Assembly: GCA_028565715.1 (NCBI GenBank)
Contig: JAOXYC010246456.1
Coordinates: forward strand, 1-15,956
From: Phoronis pallida
Lineage: Eukaryota; Phoronida; Phoronidae
DNA length: 15,956 nt
Direction: 5' to 3'
Below, one piece after another: positions 1-12,300 of this stretch (the first letter of the stretch is position 1; each line of letters starts with the position of its first letter). A program made the position numbers and the translations under genes. The notes beneath the pieces were generated by a model that was given only the letters and a program-made list of their open reading frames with translations, was not told the origin of the DNA and ran no database searches.

Positions 1-178
1 AAAGCCCAGAGTAGCTGGGTTGAAACGTCTGACCATCAAAAGAAATCTCACCCAGTAAGTGAATATTTTATACATCACCTGTTAGTTATCGTAATCGTAT
101 GATGTTTTCTTAGCATTTTACTGTAACGTTGATTTTGAGCTAAGCTCGGCAGAGAAAAAAATTCTCAAATGTACTTAC
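1..178 (-). other. Start of TINAG-like intron 7 (runs off left edge)
   Basis: The intron begins with donor GTAAGTAC at 178-171. I looked for the expected next exon (GTHSVKI..GWG-like coding) on the minus strand here and did not find it. The remainder is AT-rich with no recognisable feature. Confidence 0.75.
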
Positions 179-336
179 CCAATAATTCGACCAGAATGAT
201 ATTTTTTGGGCCTTGCATCGTTGACCAGCTTCGAGTGTTTGTAGACGCCGCCTTGATACATGTAGAAATCTTCGGGCACGAAAAACGTTGCTTGAACAGG
301 ACCGTTGTCTTGAATTTCCTTCATTATATCTCTTAC
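179..336 (-). CDS. TINAG-like exon 7: peptidase C1A C-terminal lobe
   Basis: This 158-nt exon (156 + 2) starts in phase 0 and encodes residues 344-395, [16 protein letters not shown] followed by [24 protein letters not shown]...V.EDF..Y..G(V/I)Y.H is a diagnostic cathepsin-B/TINAG block. The exon ends RIIG with the Gly codon split (GG + 1). The segment with the catalytic His and the NSWG block should lie in the next exon, left of base 1. The acceptor is TTTCACAG (AG at 338-337) and the donor GG/GTAAGTAC (GT at 178-177). Confidence 0.96.
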
Positions 337-3300
337 CTGTGAAACAAAAATTTGTTTTTTAATAATAATAATGATAATACTCAGTACTTATATAGCGCTT
401 TTCTTTCTTGATTCAGAAACTCAAAGCGCTTTACCTATATCATTACCCAGGCTACGGATCAGTACAAATTCAACTCCCCGGGGAGCATACAGCAGGCGAG
501 CGGTATTCTAGAAAGAGTCGCATGATGATTACCAACGCTAAACACTCAAAATACCACCCTATCCTAGCCCAGTAGGCAGCACTCAAGCCTGGGCTCGAAC
601 CCACGACCTTTTTGTTAAAAGGCCGGGACACTAACCACTTAAGCTACGTGCGCCTTTGGTAGTCAATTATTTTCATTACATTCCTCTTACAAGGTTTCAC
701 TTCTTGCGACATGTTCAAGTCCCTTTCCTCCCTACCTTTATTTTGCAACAATGTTCATTAGACATTCACATAAGAGGATTTCTACTAAGACTCAAGAAAC
801 TTCCTATTGAATGACACGACCAGTGGCCATGGCGTATCCCTGCCCTCCAACGCCAAAATCATAATTTTTCGTTCTAACAAGTATACATGCACGTTGCTTC
901 GACATTTGTCAATACATTGAAAGCATCGAGAGTTTATTCATAACTCCTACACCCCGCATACATTAAAATAATCACTTAAAGTTATACATCGCTTCTCACG
1001 AATGTAAAGTTGTCAACTATTGAATGACGCCAATTGCGTTGGAATTGTTGTTACAGATTGCATCCTTACATTTATCTGAACGAATAACTACCTTCGCTTC
1101 TTCCGGAAATCTCTATGCAGGCTGTCTATGTGACTTGATGAAGTATCTTGACGGGGCGTCAAGATAACTGAGATCAACTGTAACGTGTTCACTTGTGTTT
1201 TCGATAAATAATGTGTAAACAATAGGATGAAAACGTCGTATTTCAATAATTGTTGATTCTACATTCGCAAGTAGCGATGTATGCGTTTAAATAAATATAC
1301 ATATATCTGTAATATGCACTTTCCCCGTTTGGATCGATGCCAATATTGGTTACTGCAAACGTAAATGTTCAGATTCATATTCAAATGGCAGAATGGTATA
1401 CACATATTTTAAAAGGGTACTCATCTTTACCTTTGGTGATATTCTGTAAGGTGGTGTACATCTGTACATACTGTCAGTCACGTGACCAGTGCTTGGACAT
1501 CTCATGTTGACGTCACGCTTGAATCTGTTGACGAGTCTGGAGTTTCGCGCCACCATGCAGTGCCCTCTTTTGTCGTCCTTGCCACTTGTGTATTGGTAAC
1601 ATGAATCGCTGACAACACTGAAAGTACAGCAAAGTTCTCATAAAATCCTGAGCATACCCTTTAAACAGAGCATTTTTTTATTGGAAAACTGTTTTTTAGT
1701 ACACTTTGATAAGATTGGTGCATACAAAACCATCTTAACGCACGGTTTAGCCGTCGCCTTTCGTTGACTTTGAAACATTATAGTGGTATGACCAAATCTT
1801 GAATCAAGAACCTCCAGTTGGAAAAAAATGTTTTTCTGTTGGATTAACCCTTAACGGAATTCACATTAAAATTTAAAGATGAGTAAATAACTTGATTTGC
1901 GAGACAGTGGCATGAATGAGGTTCAATCAGGAACCCAAATGATCAAGTGCCTGGCATACTTACCCTTTCTTCCTGAGGTACCACCAGGCCCTATCAACAT
2001 GTCCGCCAGAGCAACCCTCTTGGTTTTTAGTATTACACGAGATCAAGTTTTGTACCGACAATGTGTCTTTGATACCTCCGTGAGAATGTATGCTCAATCG
2101 ATCAGAAGCCATATCTACAAAAACGGTACATAATTACAATTTAATTACACCAAAGAGTCATATGAAAATTTCTCAATTTTCCTGACGGTGCATTCCGCTT
2201 CTGATATTCGACAAAAAAGGGCCTGATCTGAATGTATATCTTTTGTATCGATATATGCATTTACAATGTACTTTTGCCCATGGAAACCACAAATCAACAC
2301 AGTGATTTTCCGATGGTCATATACTTTACATTTTGCAGATGGAAATGGGACCTTGATGGACCCCAAATGACACTCAGTTTTGTAAATGAAATTCGATCTT
2401 TTGCAACTTACCCTTCACTCACACAAGATCTTCAGAACCAATGCAATGTTTTCTGTAACATGTTTGTCACTAACCTGCCGTTGAAAAAGCCCACGAGGAG
2501 GCGCAGTTCCCTTGGTCTCTCACTGGATGCACCATGTTGGGCCATTTCGTTCTAGCATCGAAGGTGTGAGGTAGGATGGCATTATTATCAACACTCATAG
2601 AGGTCATGCGGGCAGTGTCTCGCACGGGCTGTTCGGTTCCAAGCCGGTATTTGATACCCTCATCCAGGGTTAGTCCCCATAAGAAGGAGTAATTTCCGGC
2701 GTGCCATCTGTAACAAACGAGGGTCTTATACTAAACTGTTTCTTGGTTGGTTAACTGATCATTCAAAAAAGTCGTGCCAAGCACACAAGGGTTTCAATAA
2801 TGTCCTACTCCTGTTTTGCGAACTAAACTAACTGGTCGCCGTTCCAGGTTTGGTAATGTTCCAACCAACCCGTGTGCGTCACTGCGTCGGGACACAAATG
2901 AAACAATGAGATCTTTAGTATAAAACTAAAAAAAAAATATTTATAGGGTGACTGCTTCCTCGGATTTCTAAAAACCTTCGGTAAAAATGTTGACTTTAAA
3001 TTGATGTCAAACTCTCTTTGATTCAAAATTTTTAAGCTTTTCAACTACAAGTTTTCCTAAATGGCACACATGGACTTTTTACAAACATCCCATCTAACGA
3101 CATACAGTGAAGCATATTTGAGTGCTCAACTGAATAGTCCCAAACAGTAAGGGGACAGTCACCTTAAAAAATTGTCCTCGGTTTGTATAACTGTTTTTAC
3201 CTGTAGAGTTTGTTAACCTCAATGTTAACATAAGGATAAACAGTTAACACACAAACTACCTCGTAAACCAGGTATACAAACAGTACAGTACCTTCAGCTA

Positions 3301-6300
3301 CTGACCCTAACACCTGTTCTTTATCTCGTACCAAGAGATTATCATTTGTTTTATCAATTAAACAACCAGATAAAAATTTGAACCATGAAAGTATGCGCAT
3401 ATTTCACCTGAATTTTCGCAATTTATGGTCACATATTTAACGCTGGTATCACATTAAAGTTTACGCTTGGCACGCACTTGTTTTGTTTCATCAGTTTTAA
3501 TTTATATGGATTGTGATTAATCGGGTCTGTAACGGTTTTGTTTTTTATAGCTTGAAAACATGTGTGTACATGCTAGGTGTAACGTTCAGGTGTATTATTT
3601 TTTATTTAAAGTAGCGCCACAGATGCCGGTAATAAATCACTCTAAAAGATATTTTGATCGTCTCACGAAATTCATAGTTAACTGTTAGTGACTTGAAGTT
3701 GACGAGTAGAATTTCTCCTGCAAATGTAATATTTTCTGAAAGACTTATGTTCTTGGTTTGATTTTGTAATTGTTTATCGATTTCTTGTAGGAAAATGGAT
3801 ATCAAATTAGTTTCTGTAGTTTTGAAAGTATTCAATAATTAACTTAGAAGTTATGATTGAAAGTCGTGTTCTTATTTTCGAAGCGGAATACCCAGCAAGC
3901 AAGACATTATTGGCAAGTCCGAGAATCTGTTTCCTTCTTACTATTTTAAAAACTTAAGTGTTCAGCGCTAAAATTTCACGATGATACCATTACTTACCCT
4001 AAATTCTTTCTGTTATTGTTGATGCTATTGATGAGATCCGGTCGAATCAAACAAACCTCGTTATCACATTGCCAATTGTATTCTTTTTTTAAAACAGTCT
4101 CTCTGCACGTGCTGAAAACAAAATTCAATTGGCATTAAAAATTATGTGGCTTTTCTAGACTTTGTTTATTACGGAATTTCAACTCTCACTCTTTGCGGCT
4201 ATAAGTTTTGACTATGGATACTCGACAAGAATAACTTTCCTTTACACAATTTTCATAGCACGTCTAGTGGACAGACGGAACAACATGAATTGTAAAGCCC
4301 ATCTACACATGCGACCGATTACAATGTTGCTGCTATAAAAATCAAACTTTAGTCTTACCAGTATCTGCAGTTATTTTTTACTCTCTGGCCCAGGTTATAT
4401 CTTACACCATCAAGGACACAGTTGTCTGTAAATAAAAAAGTTCAAAGGTTAATGATTACGGATCAATTCTTTAAATTTTGATATTCTGAAATAATTGTGT
4501 AGGATGTAGCACCTGCTACGTCGGTGAGACTCGTCGACATTGCCGCACTACTCTTTACCTTTCTACCTGGATTTTGGAAAAACCATTTTAGTCTAGCGTT
4601 TAACCAATAATTTTAATAATAGGTTATACACTATGACCAAAAAATAAAACTTTCAAAAATAAGAAACTAATCCGGGTTCAAAAATAATGTCTTCCTACAA
4701 ATAACTGATAAAGACCTCAAGTATGTGGTCTAAAGTGGCAAGTGTGCAATAAAACTTAGGGATTGAATTTTTATCGGCACTCAAGATAAGTCAAGATTAT
4801 TGTGTACAGTTTATGATTCGGCTACCGAAAGTGAGTGACAGGTTATATGCGTTGTACAGGCTTCACTTGTTCACTTGTTCATGTTACAAGGTTTGTTGTC
4901 CCACCTAGAACATAAAAAAGGTGAATGCTCCGTTGATGATTTTTTTTAATTCACATATCCTCAGTGAATTTGGATTTCCAATAACTTCCCATTAAAATTT
5001 TGAGAAGATTCAGAAATGAAAGAAAATCCCAAACAAAGAAAGGGAACAAAGGTTGCATCTACAACAACTTTTTAAAACTATGCATTCTTCACACGGCAAT
5101 CATAAAAAGTTGAAGCACGCACATTTTGCCAATACAAATAGGTTCATTTCTCTTTACATGGGTTTTGGGAGCTGTGCAATGTAGACATGTCCTTGTTTCT
5201 GAGATGTTGAACTTGTTATGATATTCAAGAATTCTATACAGATCAGCTTAAGTGTTAAACAAATTTTAAGATTGTTTGTTAAATTGATTCTACATCAAGA
5301 CCTTTGAGGTCACGACAAGGTCACCCAATGAAGGGAGGAAAACACCCAAATGCGCAACATTGCCGTTTAAAAGTTCTTTGCATTGTCACTGTGCGAAAAT
5401 GACCAAGAAAATATTTGTTTACAAACTACTCCTTTGCATTAATTGCAAATATCATGGGAATTCAAGATACGCCTCGAAACTGTCTCATTTCTTAGTACGT
5501 ACTTTTTTATAGCAAAAAGGTATCAATTATGTTCACATAGCGGCATACTGCGTGGTAGTTTAAAAAAGATAACCACCCAGGCCTAAACTGTCCGAACAAA
5601 TGTACTTTCACATTGTCTGAACATTCCGCCGCAATTTGTATAACAATCGACCGACATAATAGTTGGAACATATGAACATGTGTTTGCTCTCAGTCGGGGA
5701 CCAGCTAATCAACAAGAATAACACTGACCACCAAGAGTTTGCATCGACGAAACTTTGGGAAAAAGACAGTATTGGAATATGCTCCAGAATTCAATAGCTT
5801 TTTGTTTCTATGGAAACGTATACTTTTTTATTGAAAAGGGAGGAGGAAGATGTGAGCTAGGTCCAAATAGATCACTCAAAGAAAAGGGCACAGTTTTTTG
5901 TCTAAAATTGCGGAAACCATTGGGCTGAATATAAAAAGATTTCAACATACTGCGGCGATTTCCTAGTCGAAAAGATTTTAGTCTTGATCTGATTATACTA
6001 TACTGTAAAAAATGCAATTAAAAATTGTTATCCAGCCCTTACACAGATAAAGAATGTAAAAACAAGATCACTACAGTTTAACAGAATCAAATAACAACAA
6101 CAAATTACAATTCTCGCCCTACTTGTGCCAAAGTCATCACAATGGAATCTGTTTTAATTAATTGAGAAAAAAATAAGAAATCTGATCACTGTTCAAAACT
6201 CCCACTCGACTAATTTTGTTGTCGAACAGATATCTCATGACGCGTTCCAGACATACATTACATATTTATTCAAGTGGTTACCATGACAATTACACAAACA

Positions 6301-9300
6301 AACAAGGTTATCATTGTTATAAAACTAATTGCAACGCCTCCATTGAAAACAAGACCGTTATCAACAAAGTAGTTGGGGGATTTTGGTTTGTTGATATTGG
6401 CATTATTTTACCAAACGTGCGGGGCAAAAATGGGATGTAGGCGAAAAATCAAATTCAGTACTCCACCTAATAATTGTTTACCCGAATCTGCTATGAGCTA
6501 AACAGGATTTCGGAAGTCTGACGCATCTCAATTGAATCGATTAAGGTGTGTCACCACCTTAATGTGGCGCAGAACAATTCAGAATTTATTAGGGTCACCT
6601 TAGCACTCTTCAGTATGAAAATGACTTGACAGATTGGACTTTTATCTGGCACGAAAGACTTTTTACAAGAACTGTATCCTATATCAACAGAAGCTGTTTT
6701 TTCTTAGTGCAAAGAAATTAGCCTCTTTTCCATGTAACATTTTGTAACAAATCTGTCCACAGTTTATAAACACACAAAAAATCCTGGTCTACGAGATGTC
6801 ACTGTCCTGAACAAGACAATGCGTGATAGTTGATTTGAATCGTATGGTTTTGTTGGTAAGTTGGTATAATTTAAACTAAAGAGTACTTGTTCCATTTTTC
6901 ACACGTCGGTTCACCTTTTTCGTATGATAATCTGCGAAAAAAAAAGGTTTTTTAAAAGTACCCAACCAACCCATCGCAACCAATCCCGGTATGAAATCTA
7001 AGTAACAGCTTCCTACCACTCGACCGAAATCTAGCCGAAAAACTTCAGTTTGAGGAAATTTTTAAAAAGTTCGCCCGATGCCAAGAATAGATCTATCACT
7101 GATAGAAATTTATTTGTATTAGAGTAATATTGATCAAGACACTGAAAAAAATTCTATTGTCATTATAATAAAAGTTACAAATGAATAACAACTGTTTTCA
7201 GGCGTGACATGTTTCGACGTGTACAACCATCATCGCCAGACGTTTATTGATAGGTGAAAACAGTTGTTATTTACGTTCAACTTTTATCATCACTTGTAAG
7301 CAACAGACCCTTTGGAATGATTATTTTTATTTATTGTCATTATCATTACCACAATGACGATCTGGTGGAATGACGGTCCATATGTCCTGACACCAATCAT
7401 TCCAGACTGTAGATAGTTTATCGCACCGCCATAAACCTGATAGCACGTCATTTTGATGACGTCACCAGATTGAAATACATTGACGGAATAACGGGAATCA
7501 TACGCTAGACGGTGTGATTCACGCTTTTCGACTGTACACACATCCCAATGTATTTATCAACGTGTTCGCCAGATGGCGATAGTGACTACCATAAGGTGAT
7601 AAAGACAATTAAAGAATCGTTCAATGTGTTTGTTTAACACCCTTGATCACCAATTAACTGATCATATGGTGTGTGCTGGACAAAAACCACATACTTACAA
7701 TTACCAATCGCAATTATGGAACAGAGAAAACCCAGGACAGTGCACTTAATGCACTAGGTCGCGGTTTGGTTTATTACTGTGAAACCTCCTATGTCGTTGG
7801 TTCAGTGGTTAGCGCATCTGGCCGGCATTCAGGTAGACCTAAGTTTGAATCCCAGTTCCGTTCCGAATTTTTCAATCTTTTGAAATATATGTCATTGATC
7901 GTCGTCTATTACGTAATCGCACTGTGTCATCGACAAAATAATAACAAAAATAAAGTATTGATAACAGAAGAACTACACCAAAATATCATTGTTTGATTCA
8001 TTTATAAAACTTCCATTCGGTCTTTCACGCATGTTTTTTGAAAATTTCATTGCTCCTCATGCATATGTTGCTTTCAAAATTGACCTACACCAAAATCAAA
8101 GCTTCGATGCAAGCATAACAACAACAACAACAAGTAAACAACAACAACACTTAAGTTGCTTAACGTGTTTGCTTAATTACTCCTTCAAAATATTTTTGGA
8201 GCAAAAGCGCTTTTGGCAATACCAGGCGTATCTTTTCCATGGCCACTATGGCATTCTTCAAATATTTTCCTTTCAACTTTTTATTCGCGACCATTTGATT
8301 AATGTTTTTATCCCACTGACCCAGGCGTGGCTACTTAATTGACGTGGCGTTACGTTTAACAGGTAAAATAAACATGTTTTCACCTTCATTAACTCGGTGT
8401 AAGACCGTCACACCTTACTGCGCATGATCGAACACCGTGAATCATGGGTACAAATTTATGGATGTTTTCGGTCAATTTTTGACAACAAGTTATTAATCAT
8501 ATGAGGTAACTCCAATGTCTGGAAAAAATGTATAGCAATATATGTTGACCCTACCATGTGGCGATTTATCATGTTTGGTAATGAATAATAAGCAAATTAT
8601 TCATGAGAACTGAAATTATTGCACATTTATGAAAAACTGAGTCTATGCCGAGCTGTTGAACATTCGTTGGGTCGTTAATAAGATAATTTAAATTGAAATT
8701 CCGACACATATGACATTATCAACCTTCAATCATTAAATTAATTGACATAAATCCTGGGCAAGATTCGAACCCAGAAACTCCAACCGATACACCTGGTCGT
8801 CAACTTCCAATGAATTATATAAGATGTAAATGCAATAGTTAACAAATTAATAAAAAAGTTTTCCGTTATATTATGATCCGATGAATGCGCATTATTTAGG
8901 CATGTCGCCTATTATACTTTACATAGGTACATTTATGTCTTTGAAATGAAATGAAAAGCTTCACTTTGTTAATTTAGAATGTTCAGCGTTCACATACTTC
9001 TGTCATGATTACAACTTTTGACTTTGTAATCCCCCAGTATTAAATCGTGTAACTTTCTTAGTAACAAGGCAGTCTGTCGTCCATTTAGACTTGATAAAGG
9101 CAATATTCAGATTAGTTTATTTGTCATGTAAACTTCTTCAAATCTTGAATTGACGAAATTGTTATGTAATACCAGTATAAACATTACATATTACCAGACT
9201 CTGGTACTTTTCTCTTAGATCATTCATGGTCAAATCATATAAAAATCCTCAATTTTATCATCTTATAGTAAAATCTGATACTAAATGTGTAGGTGATTTT

Positions 9301-12300
9301 AAAAATTCGCGATTTAGGTCGCAATAATTCGTGTCAACAAAACCGTCTGGGGACAAGTTTTTATCAATTAAATCAAATAAAAGGAAAATTCCGAACATAG
9401 AATAAAAGTAAAACCTTCGCATTTTATTTATAAGTCCGTATATCATAGTTAATCGGGCATGTTAAACTTTACTTGGCATTAAACTCTCTCGTATCTAACG
9501 ATGCCCTCTAACTCCGATTTGACTCTACTTTCTGAGTTCAACAAGTTGCGATAAAAATGTCATTGGTCACATCTACTTACTGTAGTTGGCTGAAAGAATG
9601 TCATTTCAGAACTATGAGCAATTTGTATTGACTTTGTATCGATATCAGATTAATGTATATGTAAAGTTTCGAGGTCACCCACAAAGTTGCGTTGCTACTG
9701 CCGGCTCCCTGGAGGCGTTGGTCTCGCCGAACGGCTATCCAGTTTACAAGAGATTGAAGTTATGTACTATACAACTACATTTCTCTTTAGTGTTTCGTTA
9801 AAAGTGTTTTTCGTGAACTTCTCAAATGGTTACAATTCACTTTCTTATTTTTTGTTTTGAAACCCAGTACCCATTCCAAGTGTTTTGGTAAAGTAAAACT
9901 TGGGCCAAATGAACATAATTATATAGAAAACCAACCAAAAAAACGATGTTTCTGACTATAAAATTAGTGAAATCGATAAGGGCTTGTCTATCAAGGTTGC
10001 ACGGGACGAAGAAACATATTAAAATTGTTTATTTCATATATAAAATAAACAACATAAACAACCTTTTTTTAATGAATTTATTCATAATGTTTTGAATATG
10101 GTATAAATGTATAATCAAACGACTCACACACTACAATTACTCATGTATGTTTATAAGCTAAGCGTTCTCCGATGTTATTTTTCAACTAGTCGATTATTCA
10201 AATATTCATGAGCGTACCCAGCTGACTTACAACATATTAGATCAACAAGTTTACAAATATTTGAACATGGATCTTCTAAAAAAAAACGGTGAGTGTTCGA
10301 GGTCATGAATTCACTCAGGGGTTAATATACATGTATACGTTGATAGCATAGAAACGGGTTGGTGTCGAGCAAACCTAACTATAGAAACCAGTATCTTTGT
10401 TGCATAAATCGGATTGCCATTCGACTCATATTTCTTTCATTTTCAAATCAAATCCATACATTTTGTACGAATATATTTAATTTTGATACAAATGATTTTA
10501 AAATTCGAAACCTGACAAAGAAAGTGATTCCCCAGCTACCTACGGTGTAATCTAGGTAATTATATATTAGAAGAGACCTTCCACAAACAAGGTAATCCGT
10601 CTGGCAAACTCAAGCATAATGATAAAACGTCCTGGAATTTTCATTACATTGGAGTCATACACGTACACCTGACGCTTGCAAATCGGTTGGTTGAATTCAG
10701 GTAATGCGTACAGACAATTTACTTTGGTGGAAGGATAAGTCAAATAGTGGTTTTGCCGACCCCTTTGGAATTAAAAAGGATCAATTGCAAAAGACGGTCG
10801 ACTTTACAATTAAAGTAAATTCCCGCGTCGATTTGACAAATGAGCCCGTTCAGTTTGGTCCTTGGAAAATGTCTTCCACCCACCCATCCCTTTTTCAAAC
10901 ATATTATTTTTTAACTGTTAGTTCTTGTTTAGAGTGTTTTTGGTACCTATTTTGCAGAGATTGTTAAATTACCATTGTCTAATTCTATTTTTGTCATTTA
11001 GATAAATGACCATTTTCACTCACTGCAATCTTATCTCTGCAACCGAGCTCGAATCGTAACCCATCGAAATATAGCACCGCGATAAAAGTAAATTAAAACC
11101 TTTAATAAGTCACCATTGAACGGGGAAAGGGATTAAATTAACTAATTAAGAAACATCCATTGTTGTTAATTGACCAGCTAATTAAACTATTATACCAATA
11201 TATTGTTCTTGGCCCTTAGCGCATGTTAGTACATATGTTGTATTGGTGCACCAAAACGAATCATATTGTCACAACTGCATTGGATGTCGTAATTGCATGC
11301 CGTCCACAAAAAAATGTCCGTATGCACGTACCCGCAATATGATGTCCAGACGCCCCCGCTTGCAAAAAGCACCCGTACAAACTTGAGACTTTTCAAGTAA
11401 CTATCCCTCCCCAGCAAAACCTGCTGATGACGGTTCTACTGAGAAATCAAGATGTTTTTTCTTCTGCCCACAGTGTAAGAAATTGAAGTTTGAACCGAAT
11501 ACCTCAAGTTTAGCACGACACTTCACTAAGTTTATCGAATATAAAAAACACATTTACTGTGTCAAACGTTGCATTCCAAACAACATGTCCGAAAATCTTA
11601 AGTCAACAAAACATAATCCACCTATTATATGTGCTTCTTTTTTGCCCTATTCACTGTTAAAGTGATATCTTATCGCAACCAATTAACCATAGTAGTTGCG
11701 ATGTGTCTGTTCTAATTAGCAAAGAAATGCTTGTCCTAATAGATAAGTAACTGAGTGGGTTTTACACGATTCCTAAAGTGCCATGCCTTTATCACATTTC
11801 TCGAGAAACTACACGCCATTAAACACGTTTTTCTGCGATGGAATTTTGTTGCCTTAAAATACGCACTTCAACATATTCCAAAAATGCTTGGAAATATTAT
11901 TAATTCCTAGTTTAAATCGATTGATAGACCACTCGGGCCACACACTGGCTAAGTAAATTTACACATTAACACACCTAAGTGTCCGGTAAATTTGCAAATT
12001 CGGGGTTAATGACCAGGCGAGACGGGCCTAGTTTGTCAACAGTCTGCCCAAATATTCATGGCTATTAAAATATTTGATTAAAATATACATGTACAAGGGT
12101 ATACTGTATGTTATTAGTTTGAACGATTTTTAGTTAAAGATAAAGAGTTGTCAGTTTAGCAGTAATTGTATAGATGTGTACAATAACAGCGACTAGAAAC
12201 CCTTAAAGATACTGTCTCCTCGTTGTTGAGGATCTGGGCTCAAAATTCAAATAAACTAGAAATTTTGTGTATGAGTACTTTGATGAATATAATTAACCTG

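Larger units (their letters stand above)
337..1430 (-). other. TINAG-like intron 6 (1094 bp)
   Basis: The intron is bounded by donor GTAAAG (1430) and acceptor CACAG (337). It contains a tRNA-derived SINE at about 361-655. The rest (656-1430) is AT-rich with nothing recognisable. Confidence 0.9.

Noticed and set aside
589-655. Functional tRNA gene on the minus strand
   Set aside because: A and B boxes are present, but the acceptor stem does not pair and the sequence continues into a SINE body and tail.
1508-1515. CRE palindrome TGACGTCA
   Set aside because: It lies in coding exon 6 and is explained by the protein sequence. A single 8-mer is weak evidence.
1897-2133. 78-codon plus-strand open frame
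   Set aside because: Antisense shadow of exon 5 and its flanks.
2232-2555. 107-codon plus-strand open frame
   Set aside because: It lies antisense to exon 4, whose minus-strand translation is clearly homologous to TINAG, and its own translation has no domain.
7290-7541. 83-codon minus-strand frame with an immunoglobulin-like feel (GDVIKMTC)
   Set aside because: No partner Cys/Trp spacing typical of Ig domains, no splice support, and it begins at the edge of a repeat.
7673-7996. 107-codon plus-strand frame
   Set aside because: Its middle is the tRNA-derived SINE head, so the open frame is incidental.
7989-8342. 117-codon plus-strand frame, the longest single open frame in the window
   Set aside because: Phe/Gln/Thr-rich translation crossing the CAA microsatellite, with no domain and no splice context.
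11226-11417. Minus-strand frame with several Cys/Trp residues
   Set aside because: No recognisable family spacing and no splice signals. Treated as chance.
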